NCBI GenBank assembly: GCA_025456145.1
Contig: JALOLD010000029.1
Span: 1 to 40,980, forward strand
DNA length: 40,980 nt
Reading direction: 5' to 3'
Source of the DNA: Thermoanaerobaculales bacterium
GTDB taxonomy: Bacteria; Acidobacteriota; Thermoanaerobaculia; Thermoanaerobaculales; Sulfomarinibacteraceae
The translations under genes and the position numbers were made by a program. The notes beneath the pieces were generated by a model that made no database searches, was not told where the DNA came from, and worked only from the letters and a program-made list of their open reading frames with translations. Of this stretch, positions 35,049 through 40,980 are shown piece after piece (the first letter of the stretch is position 1; the number at the start of each line of letters is the position of its first letter).

Positions 35049-35234
35049 CTACTTGTGGGCCCGTCCCTTGATGAGGTCGACCGCGTTCCAGCCGACGAGG
35101 GCCCCGATCGCCGCTCCGGCAATCGGCCCGAGCAGCGGGAAGACGCTCAGGTAGCGGTAGCCGGCCGCGGCGCCGACCAGGGCGGCGGTGACGGCGAAGA
35201 TGACCCTCAGGAATCGAACGGTCGCGAAGTCCAT
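35049..35234 (-). CDS. Small two-helix membrane protein
   Basis: A 61-residue protein with two Gly/Ala-rich TM helices (FLRVIFAVTAALVGAAAGY and LGPIAGAAIGALVGWNAV) and a basic end (LIKGRAHK). It resembles the many glycine-zipper small membrane proteins, but no family is recognised. A perfect TATAAT at 35288-35283 lies ~50 bases upstream, which supports its being a real gene. The Shine-Dalgarno sequence is weak. Confidence 0.6.
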   Translation of the reverse strand: MDFATVRFLRVIFAVTAALVGAAAGYRYLSVFPLLGPIAGAAIGALVGWNAVDLIKGRAHK

Positions 35235-35282
35235 GGCACGGCACTCTCTGGCGGCGCCTCTCGGCGGTGCGCCTCCGGGTGC

Positions 35283-35288
35283 ATTATA
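35283..35288 (-). promoter_or_regulatory. Consensus -10 (TATAAT) for the small membrane protein gene
   Basis: Minus-strand GGGTATAATGC, nearly identical to the element before the zinc-ribbon gene (GGGTATAATCG, 11670-11675). A matching -35 is not evident. Confidence 0.5.
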
Positions 35289-35331
35289 CCCACAGCGACG
35301 GTGTAGAGTGATCGGGTTGCAAGGGGGATCG

Positions 35332-36957
35332 ATGCGGCTACTCGGCGTGCTCGGACTCGTTGCCCTGCTCGGTCTGGCCTGGGCCATGTCCTACCACCCG
35401 CGAAGGGTCAGGCTCCGGACCGTGGTCTGGGGCCTCGGCCTGCAGCTCGTCTTCGCGCTGATCATCCTGCGCCAGGACGTCTGGAGCTTTGTCGGCATGG
35501 GCGCCCTGGCGGCGTTGCTCGTCGTCTACCTGACGCAGGACGAGCAGCGGCGCCGGCTTCCCGGCCCGGCGGGCGTCGCCGCCGTGCTCGCCGCCGCGGC
35601 GGCGATCGGTGCGGCGGTCGGAGCCTTGGTCCCCGCGGCCCTGCCCTGGCTCGCCGGCGGCGCCGCGGCGGCGGCGATGGTCGGCCGCCGGGTCGGCCTG
35701 CCGGTGGCCGCGGCCCGCGCCCTTGCCGCCCTCGTCGTGGTCTTCGGCGCCGCCTGGCTGATCGTCAACGGCGTCTACGGCCAGGTCATCTTCGCGGTCT
35801 TCAGCGCCAAGGTCACCGCCTTTCTCTCGCTCGCCGAGTACGGGGCCCGCTTCCTCTTCGGCAACCTCGCCGACGGGCGCTACTTCTTCGTCGAGGAGGG
35901 CGCCGGGTGGCCCGGCTTCGGCTTCCAGTTCGCCTTCAAGGTGCTGCCGACGATCATCTTCTTCGGCGGCTTCATGGGGGTGCTCTACTACTTCGGGATC
36001 ATGCAGGTGGTCATCGAGGCGCTCGCCAAGTTCATGCGCTGGACGATCGGGACGAGCGGCGCCGAGACCCTGTCGTGCTCGGCCAACATCTTCGTCGGCC
36101 AGACCGAGGCGCCGCTCCTCGTCAAGCCCTTTCTCGGCGAGATGACGCGCTCCGAGCTGCTGACCGTGATGGTCGGCGGCTTCGCGACGATCGCCGGCGG
36201 CGTGCTCGCCGGCTACATCGCCCTCGGCGTCCCGGCCGCCCACCTCATCGCGGCCAGCGTCATGGCGGCCCCGGCGGCGCTGGTGGTCGGCAAGATCATC
36301 TTCCCCGAGACCGAGCACTCGGCGACCGCCGGCGATGCCGATCTCCCCGCCATCGACTCGGGCGCGAACGCCATCGAGGCCGCGACCAACGGCATCGGCG
36401 ACGGGTTCAAGCTGGCCCTCAACGTCGCCGCGATGCTGATCGGCTTCATCGCGCTCATCGCGGTGGTCGACAGCCTGCTCGGCTTCATCGATAGCCTGAT
36501 CGACGGCCGGCTGCTCGGCGGCGAGCAGATCGCCTACACCGCGCAGACCCTGTGGTCGCCGGCAGCGGGCGAGTACCGGGGGATCTTCCCGGGCTCGCTC
36601 CAGACCCTCTTCGGGACCCTGCTGTGCCCGCTCGCCTGGCTCATGGGGGTGCCCTGGGCCGACGCCGCGCTGGTCGGCAACCTGCTCGGCATCAAGATCT
36701 CGCTCAACGAGTTCGTCGCCTACTCGGCGCTCGCCGGCTATGCCAAGGAGGGCGCGATCGGCGACCGCGCCATGATCATCGCCACCTACGCCCTGTGCGG
36801 CTTCGCCAACTTCTCGTCGATCGGCATCCAGATCGGCGGCATCTCGGCGCTCGCCCCGACCCGCAAGACCGACCTCGCCGCCCTCGGCCTGAAGGCGATG
36901 TTCGGCGGCGCGATCGCCTCGATGCTGACCGCGACGATCGCCGGGCTGCTGCTCTGA
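35332..36957 (+). CDS. nupC: Concentrative nucleoside transporter (CNT/NupC family)
   Basis: A 541-residue membrane protein that should import nucleosides with H+ or Na+. Family motifs are seen: FGFQFAFKVLPTIIFFGGFM, SGAETLSCSANIFVGQTEAPL, MTRSELLTVMVGGFATIAGG, NLLGIKISLNEFVAY and ALCGFANFSSIGIQIGGISA. It is longer than the ~400-residue bacterial members because of an extra Ala-rich hydrophobic stretch near the N-terminus (about 60-145). AAGGGGG at 35321-35327 fixes the ATG. A lipoprotein gene follows after 18 bases and is probably in the same operon. Confidence 0.94.
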   Translation: MRLLGVLGLVALLGLAWAMSYHPRRVRLRTVVWGLGLQLVFALIILRQDVWSFVGMGALAALLVVYLTQDEQRRRLPGPAGVAAVLAAAAAIGAAVGALVPAALPWLAGGAAAAAMVGRRVGLPVAAARALAALVVVFGAAWLIVNGVYGQVIFAVFSAKVTAFLSLAEYGARFLFGNLADGRYFFVEEGAGWPGFGFQFAFKVLPTIIFFGGFMGVLYYFGIMQVVIEALAKFMRWTIGTSGAETLSCSANIFVGQTEAPLLVKPFLGEMTRSELLTVMVGGFATIAGGVLAGYIALGVPAAHLIAASVMAAPAALVVGKIIFPETEHSATAGDADLPAIDSGANAIEAATNGIGDGFKLALNVAAMLIGFIALIAVVDSLLGFIDSLIDGRLLGGEQIAYTAQTLWSPAAGEYRGIFPGSLQTLFGTLLCPLAWLMGVPWADAALVGNLLGIKISLNEFVAYSALAGYAKEGAIGDRAMIIATYALCGFANFSSIGIQIGGISALAPTRKTDLAALGLKAMFGGAIASMLTATIAGLLL

Positions 36958-36975
36958 GCCCGAAGGAGTGAACCG

Positions 36976-38301
36976 ATGACCCGAACCCGTCTCGCCCTGA
37001 CGCTCGTCCCGGTCCTTGCCGTCCTGATCGGCTGCGACCTCGTCGACCCGATGCGGCCGTCGCCGCAGCCGGACTCCGAGACCTTCGGCAGCCTGCTCGA
37101 GGTCACGCCCGACCCGACCCGGCCGGAGGCCTGGGTCGCCCGGCTCAAGGTCGGGGTGCCGCGGGCCCTCGGGCGGGCCGACGGCGCCGAGCCGACCCCG
37201 GACGTCGCCGGCGGGATCCTCGCCGTCGTCACGGTGACCCGCGACACCGTGGTGCTGACCGCCGACCGGCCCACGGCGGTCGAGGACATCGTGCCCGGCA
37301 CCGAGCTCGTCGTCCTGCCGGTCGCGGGCACCACGACGATGTACGGCGAGAGCGAGCTCCACCTCGAGGCCGCCCAGCTGCTCGACTTCACGACCTACGC
37401 CCGCTGGCGGATGCCCAAGCTCGCCCTCGCCGGCGCCGAGCCGCCGGTCGAGGACCCCGGTCGGGTCAACTCGGCGGGCGCCGAGACCGCGCCGATCCCG
37501 GTCGGCGACGGCCGGGTGCTCTACTTCACCGCCCGCCTCCGCTCGCCCGAGCTGCCCGGCGGCCCCTGGCTCGGGGCGCGACGCGACGGGCTCGCCACGC
37601 CGGCCGAGGGCGGTCGCTCCGTCGAGCGCAGCTTCCGGACCGAGCTCGGCGAGGCGGGGTGGAGCGTGCCCGAGCCGGTGCGGATCCCGGGTCTCGGAGA
37701 GGACGAGCACGTCAAGCTGAGCTGGGTCGGCGCCGACGAACGGACCTGCTTCGTGACGGTGTCGGCGGTCGACGGCGCGCCGTGGGTCGGGGTCTGCCGG
37801 CGCCCGCAGGCCGACGCGCCGTGGGGCGAGCCGGTCCGGCTCGAGGCCGCGGAGGCGGGCGACGCCTTCGACGCCGTCGCTCTCGCGGGCTCGACCGCCA
37901 AGCTCGTCTTCGCGACGACCCGCAGCGGCGGCGGCGACCTCTACCTGCTCGACCCGGCGGCCGGGCCGGCGCAGCCGCTCCAGCCCGAGATCAACTCGGG
38001 CGGGCTCGAGTGGGGACCCCGGGTCGGCCCGGCGGGCGAGCTCTACTTCGTCCGCGGCGACCGCCAGCTCCGCTTCCACTCGGGCAGGGTCGACGAGGTC
38101 CGGCTGCCGGGCCCCCACCGCGCGGTGATCGTCGAGGCGGCGCCGTCGGCGGACGGCGCCTGGCTGTTCTACGCCGCACCCAAGCCGCGTCCGGTCGAGC
38201 TCGACTTCGACATCCTCGTCGCGCCGCTCGCCGCCGACGGATCGCTCGGCGAGCCGGTCGGGGTCGACGCCTGGCGCCCGGAGGGGCCGGCCAGCCGGTA
38301 A
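36976..38301 (+). CDS. Lipoprotein with PD40-like repeats
   Basis: A 441-residue protein with a lipobox (LVPVLAVLIGC, Cys near residue 20). The C-terminal half has repeats resembling WD40/PD40 blades (LYLLDPAAGPAQPLQPEIN, GPRVGPAGELYFVRGDRQLR, EAAPSADGAWLFYAAPKP). AAGGAG lies 8 bases before the ATG and the gene is 18 bases after nupC, so the two are probably co-transcribed. Function is unknown; a surface partner of the transporter is one guess. Its last 133 bases overlap the convergent DCC1-type gene. Confidence 0.8.
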   Translation: MTRTRLALTLVPVLAVLIGCDLVDPMRPSPQPDSETFGSLLEVTPDPTRPEAWVARLKVGVPRALGRADGAEPTPDVAGGILAVVTVTRDTVVLTADRPTAVEDIVPGTELVVLPVAGTTTMYGESELHLEAAQLLDFTTYARWRMPKLALAGAEPPVEDPGRVNSAGAETAPIPVGDGRVLYFTARLRSPELPGGPWLGARRDGLATPAEGGRSVERSFRTELGEAGWSVPEPVRIPGLGEDEHVKLSWVGADERTCFVTVSAVDGAPWVGVCRRPQADAPWGEPVRLEAAEAGDAFDAVALAGSTAKLVFATTRSGGGDLYLLDPAAGPAQPLQPEINSGGLEWGPRVGPAGELYFVRGDRQLRFHSGRVDEVRLPGPHRAVIVEAAPSADGAWLFYAAPKPRPVELDFDILVAPLAADGSLGEPVGVDAWRPEGPASR

Positions 38302-38648
38302 CGGCGGCGCGCGACCGCCCGGTAGAGGGCCCGGCCGAGCCCGACGATCCCCGGCGAGCCGGCGGCGGCCGCGACCCGGCGCCAGCCCGGCAGCTCGGCG
38401 AGGATCTCTCGCCACGCGTCGAATCCGGTGACGATCGCCCCGTCGGCCCGGCGGACGTGGAGCTCGCGACCGAGCGCCGCCCGGTCGGCCGGCGGCGCGA
38501 TCCCCGGCTCGGGGTCGTGGAGATCGACGAAGCGCAACCGCCGCTGCGGGTCGCGGGCCGCGCACCAGCGCGCCGAGGCCGCGCAGAGCCGGCAGTCGCC
38601 GTCGAGCCAGACCTCGAGGGCCGGGGCGGGGGTGGGAGAGTCGTCCAC
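38169..38648 (-). CDS. DCC1-like thiol-disulfide oxidoreductase family protein (DUF393)
   Basis: A 159-residue protein. The family signature is near the N-terminus: EVWLDGDCRLCAASARWCAA, with DGxCxxC and a following FVDLHDPEPG. The fold is thioredoxin-like; activity in this family is little studied. The domain naturally ends near LGRALYRAVARRRYRL. The last ~40 residues are Ser/Thr-rich and antisense to the lipoprotein gene end, so the 3' extension may be accidental. The start is a GTG without a clear Shine-Dalgarno sequence. It is divergent from arsR, 141 bases away. Confidence 0.75.
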   Translation of the reverse strand: MDDSPTPAPALEVWLDGDCRLCAASARWCAARDPQRRLRFVDLHDPEPGIAPPADRAALGRELHVRRADGAIVTGFDAWREILAELPGWRRVAAAAGSPGIVGLGRALYRAVARRRYRLAGPSGRQASTPTGSPSDPSAASGATRMSKSSSTGRGLGAA

Positions 38649-38686
38649 GCCCGGGGAAACGGCCGGCGCGGCGCCGCTATTGCCGC

Positions 38687-38714
38687 TTGACTCTGAATTA
38701 GAAATTTCTAAAAT
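38687..38714 (+). promoter_or_regulatory. arsR promoter with palindromic operator
   Basis: -35 TTGACT (38687-38692), 16-nt spacer, -10 TAAAAT (38709-38714). A perfect 14-bp palindrome, TTAGAAATTTCTAA (38698-38711), fills the spacer and overlaps the -10, the expected place for an ArsR/SmtB repressor to block polymerase. Confidence 0.8.
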
Positions 38715-38788
38715 GGCTATATGGTTAGAGCAGTGACGAGGCCGTCGACGCGCGGCCCCGGCGCCGCGGACGCCGAACCGGGAGGCAG

Positions 38789-39160
38789 ATGAAGGACCCG
38801 AACCTCGAGTGCAACGGGACCGATCGGAGCCCCGAGCTCCTCGCGATGCTCCGCCGCGAGCTGACCGCCCGGCGTCGCCCGCTCAACCGGCTCGCCCAGC
38901 ACTACGCCCTGCTCGGCGGCGAGACCAGGCTCAAGATCCTGGTGCTGCTCGAGCGGGCCGGGGAGCTCTGCGTCTGCGATCTCGCGGCGGTCCTCGAGAT
39001 GACCCCCGCCGCGGTCTCCCAGCACCTGAGCCGCCTGCGCTCGGGCCGGCTGGTGGAGTCGCGCCGGGACGGGATGACGATCTACTACCGTGTCACCCCC
39101 TCGGCGGGCCGGAGCGGGCCGCTGCCGGCCCTCGAGCTGCCCGGGCTCGCGGAGGGCTGA
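38789..39160 (+). CDS. arsR: ArsR/SmtB-family metal-responsive repressor
   Basis: A 123-residue winged-helix regulator. The metal-site and recognition-helix motif ELCVCDLAAVLEMTPAAVSQ, then HLSRLRSGRLVESRRDG, is of the ArsR type: the CVC of the alpha3 helix binds As(III), Sb(III) or a soft metal. GGGAGG lies a few bases before the ATG. It should repress its own promoter by binding TTAGAAATTTCTAA and release on metal binding. The next gene, 4 bases away, encodes a heavy-metal-binding lipoprotein. Confidence 0.92.
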   Translation: MKDPNLECNGTDRSPELLAMLRRELTARRRPLNRLAQHYALLGGETRLKILVLLERAGELCVCDLAAVLEMTPAAVSQHLSRLRSGRLVESRRDGMTIYYRVTPSAGRSGPLPALELPGLAEG

Positions 39161-39164
39161 TCCG

Positions 39165-39482
39165 ATGATCGAGCCGACCACGAGGACGCTCCTGATCGTC
39201 GGGCTGGTGCTGGTCGCGGCGGCCACTGCGGCGTGCGGCGGCTCGACCGAGGTCTCGACGACCTTCATCGTCGAGGGGATGACCTGCGAGAGCTGCTCGG
39301 CGGCGATCACCGGCGCCCTGTTGAAGATCGAGGGGGTCGAGGAGGCGAGCGCCGATCACCTCGCCGGGACCGCGCGGGCGGTCCACCGAGTCCCCGATGC
39401 GCCCGCCGACCGGCTTGCCGCCGAGATCGAGAGCCTGGGCTACAACGCCACCGCCGTCGAGACCACGCCGGTCGGGAGCTGA
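39165..39482 (+). CDS. Heavy-metal-associated (HMA) domain lipoprotein, MerP-like
   Basis: A 105-residue protein with a lipobox signal (LLIVGLVLVAAATAAC, then GGS), so the mature form should be lipid-anchored. The remainder is one HMA domain: FIVEGMTCESCSAAITGAL with the CxxC metal site, and LAAEIESLGYNATAVE at the end. Soluble HMA proteins such as MerP and CopZ pass metals to transporters; a lipoprotein form is less usual. The start follows GGAGGG at the end of arsR, and the 4-base gap shows co-transcription and metal control. No transporter or reductase lies beside it. Confidence 0.85.
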   Translation: MIEPTTRTLLIVGLVLVAAATAACGGSTEVSTTFIVEGMTCESCSAAITGALLKIEGVEEASADHLAGTARAVHRVPDAPADRLAAEIESLGYNATAVETTPVGS

Positions 39483-39553
39483 GCCCTTCCCGGCGCCGTC
39501 ACCCACGCCCTCTCGCCGAGCCCCCCCGGCGGAGTCCGCGCTACACTCCCCTC

Positions 39554-40081
39554 GTGGCCGGATCGATCTCGCCCCGCACCGCCTACCTCCTCACCAAGCT
39601 CGCCGCCTTCGCGGTGGCCGCGGTGCTCACCGTCCCCCTCGCCCGGGTCGTTGGTCCCAAGGCGTGGTGGGGGCTGGCGGCCTTCGGCGCGGTGCTGGCG
39701 GTGCTCGCGGTGGTGGTCGTCGCCGCCTTCGGACGCGGGGCGCCGACGGCCGGGCCGCGAACCGGTGTCGACACCGATGCCGACCCCGAGCCTGCCGATG
39801 AGCCCCCGGTCGAGATCCCGGTCGAGGACGCCATCGACCTGCACCCGTTCGCCCCGCGCGACATCCCCGATGTGGTCGCCGACTACCTCGGCGCCGCCCA
39901 CGCCGCCGGCTTCCGCGAGGTCCGGCTGATCCACGGGCGGGGCCTCGGCGTGCAACGCGAGCGGGTCCGCAAGGTGCTCACGAGACACCCGCTGGTCGTC
40001 TCGATCCACGATGCGACGCCCGACCGCGGCGGTTGGGGCGCGACGATCGCCTACCTGTCGCGGGGCGACAGAGTGGAATGA
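39554..40081 (+). CDS. Membrane-anchored Smr-domain protein
   Basis: A 175-residue protein. Two TM helices at the N-terminus (TAYLLTKLAAFAVAAVLTVPLA truncated here to its core LTKLAAFAVAAVLTV, and WWGLAAFGAVLAVLAVVVVA) precede an acidic linker. A C-terminal Smr domain follows, with DLHPFAPRDIPDVV and the HGRG motif (RLIHGRGLGVQRERV). Smr domains are nucleases or nucleic-acid binders, best known from the end of MutS2. The start is GTG 39554 without a Shine-Dalgarno sequence; TACACT at 39542-39547 ends 6 bases before it, so translation is probably leaderless. The stop codon lies inside a heptamer repeat. Confidence 0.8.
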   Translation: MAGSISPRTAYLLTKLAAFAVAAVLTVPLARVVGPKAWWGLAAFGAVLAVLAVVVVAAFGRGAPTAGPRTGVDTDADPEPADEPPVEIPVEDAIDLHPFAPRDIPDVVADYLGAAHAAGFREVRLIHGRGLGVQRERVRKVLTRHPLVVSIHDATPDRGGWGATIAYLSRGDRVE

Positions 40082-40124
40082 TGAATGCTAAATGCTGAAT
40101 GCTGAATGCGGAATGATGAATCTC
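40076..40124. repeat. Seven tandem heptamers, GAATGCT-type
   Basis: Units read GAATGAT, GAATGCT, AAATGCT, GAATGCT, GAATGCG, GAATGAT, GAATCTC. The first unit contains the last sense codon and TGA stop of the Smr gene, so the array starts inside the gene. Confidence 0.85.
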
Positions 40125-40179
40125 ATCGCACCATCGCGGCGCTGCTCAGAGCGTCTGGCGACGGCCATTTACCACTTGT

Positions 40180-40980
40180 CTACGGGTAGAGGCGGTTGAT
40201 CATCCGCGGGTAGGGGATCGCCTCGCGCAGGTGCGGCACGCCGCAGATCCAGGTGACGCAGCGCTCGATCCCCATCCCGAAGCCGGAGTGTGGGAACGAC
40301 CCGTAGCGGCGCACGTCGAGGTACCACTCGAAGGCCTGGCGGGGCAGCTGGTGGGCGGCGATCTGGCGCTCGAGGTGCTCGAGGGAGTCGGAGCGTTCTG
40401 AGCCGCCGATGATCTCGCCGTAGCCCTCGGGGGCGAGCACGTCGACCGCGAGCGCCCGGGTCGGGTCGGCGGGGTCGGGCTGCATGTAGAAGGCCTTGAT
40501 CGCGGCCGGGTAGCGGGTGACCATGAGCGGCTGGTCGAACTGCCGGGTCAGGACGGTCTCGTCGTCGCCGCCGAAGTCGTCGCCCATGGCGATGTCCGAC
40601 CCGAGCGCCTGGAGCCGGGCGATCGCCTCGCCGTAGTCGAGCCGCGGGTAGGGCCGCCGGGTCGCCGGCTCGAGCTTCGAGGTGTCGCGCTCGAGCCGCT
40701 CGAGGTCCTCGGCGCAGCGGTCGAGGACCCGCGCCACGATCTCGGACAGGAACTCCTCGGCGAGGTCGAGCAGGCCCTCGAAGCGCAGCCACGCCACCTC
40801 GGGCTCGACCATCCAGAACTCGGTCAGGTGGCGCCGGGTCTTCGACTTCTCGGCGCGGAAGGTCGGGCCGAAGCAGTAGACCTTGCCGAGGGCGGCGCAG
40901 GCCGGCTCGAGGTAGAGCTGGCCCGACTGGGAGAGGAAGGCGGGCTCGCCGAAGTAGTCGGTCTCGAACAGCGTCGAGGT
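40180..40980 (-). CDS. asnS: Asparaginyl-tRNA synthetase, C-terminal part (5' end outside window)
   Basis: A class IIb synthetase that charges tRNA-Asn. The frame stays open to the right edge, giving ~266 residues of the catalytic domain. Seen in order are [20 protein letters not shown], motif 2 ([20 protein letters not shown]), [11 protein letters not shown] and motif 3 ([15 protein letters not shown]), ending in the short family C-terminus MINRLYP. The N-terminal OB-fold anticodon domain and motif 1 lie beyond the window. TAG stop at 40180. Confidence 0.97.
   Translation of the reverse strand, partial: TSTLFETDYFGEPAFLSQSGQLYLEPACAALGKVYCFGPTFRAEKSKTRRHLTEFWMVEPEVAWLRFEGLLDLAEEFLSEIVARVLDRCAEDLERLERDTSKLEPATRRPYPRLDYGEAIARLQALGSDIAMGDDFGGDDETVLTRQFDQPLMVTRYPAAIKAFYMQPDPADPTRALAVDVLAPEGYGEIIGGSERSDSLEHLERQIAAHQLPRQAFEWYLDVRRYGSFPHSGFGMGIERCVTWICGVPHLREAIPYPRMINRLYP

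Noticed and set aside
35338..38565. 1075-codon minus-strand ORF opposite nupC and the lipoprotein gene
   Set aside because: Shadow of nupC and the lipoprotein gene; no domain, start signal or plausible composition.
1..40980. tRNA, rRNA, riboswitch, insertion sequence or prophage genes
   Set aside because: Looked for while reading, but no cloverleaf, conserved rRNA segment, transposase/integrase motif or phage structural gene was recognised.

Overview
The window is a GC-rich (about 70% by eye), densely coded bacterial chromosome segment with genes on both strands. The gene content is PASTA-less Ser/Thr kinases with TM and extracytoplasmic tails, a KorAB 2-oxoacid:ferredoxin oxidoreductase, secreted FG-GAP and DUF4136/DUF4412-type proteins, an aerobic tyrosine-degradation pair, and a secreted protein ending in the FETGDTSLWS-type tail. 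This combination fits an Acidobacteriota-like Gram-negative, possibly of the Thermoanaerobaculia/Holophagae kind. That assignment is inference from gene content; no rRNA or tRNA is visible to fix it.

Layout. 2-4665: the tail of a Ser/Thr kinase/FG-GAP/TPR protein runs without any stop codon into korA, followed by korB and a strong hairpin terminator. 4725-5240: repeats and a gene fragment. 5241-8459 (-): a large secreted beta-propeller protein of fourteen 58-residue repeats, broken once by an in-frame TAG exactly where a Tyr codon is expected. 8577-10144 (-): two adjacent toxin-antitoxin modules, vapBC and mntA-hepT, each with its own recognisable promoter. 10308-12140: an outer-membrane beta-barrel-like protein, a zinc-ribbon protein and a doubtful small ORF. 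12233-15679 (+): a glycosyltransferase, then 4-hydroxyphenylpyruvate dioxygenase and homogentisate dioxygenase, which convert the tyrosine-derived ketoacid to maleylacetoacetate. 15908-20126 (-): NfuA and a three-domain M1/M28/PDZ secreted metallopeptidase. 20264-23813 (+): an FMN reductase, an S9 peptidase and a DUF4412-like secreted protein. 23878-31616, mostly on the minus strand: a PDZ-7TM-GAF-SpoIIE phosphatase, a degraded ion channel (+), serine acetyltransferase, a SEC-C mini-protein, alkaline phosphatase and a PknB-type kinase. 31892-40980: NAD synthetase, a DUF4136 protein, a YhhQ-type transporter, a small membrane protein, a CNT nucleoside transporter with a lipoprotein, a DCC1-type thiol protein, ArsR with a heavy-metal-binding lipoprotein, a membrane-anchored Smr protein, and the C-terminal part of asparaginyl-tRNA synthetase at the right edge.

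The more unusual signals are regulatory and structural. Five genes (mntA, the glycosyltransferase, the SpoIIE phosphatase, yhhQ and the Smr gene) have a -10-like hexamer only 6-7 nt before the start codon, which suggests leaderless mRNAs. A shared TA(C/T)CATCCCCG sequence lies upstream of three genes for exported proteins. The vapBC promoter carries paired TTCATGA sites 21 nt apart, and the arsR promoter holds a perfect 14-bp palindrome across its -10. Four families of intergenic short-period repeats (6, 7 and 8 nt units, plus an AT-rich inverted repeat) punctuate the gene ends. No phage, insertion sequence, CRISPR array or large unknown gene cluster was seen; the best candidates for something new are the ArsR/HMA-lipoprotein pair, the peptidase fusion and the repeat families.
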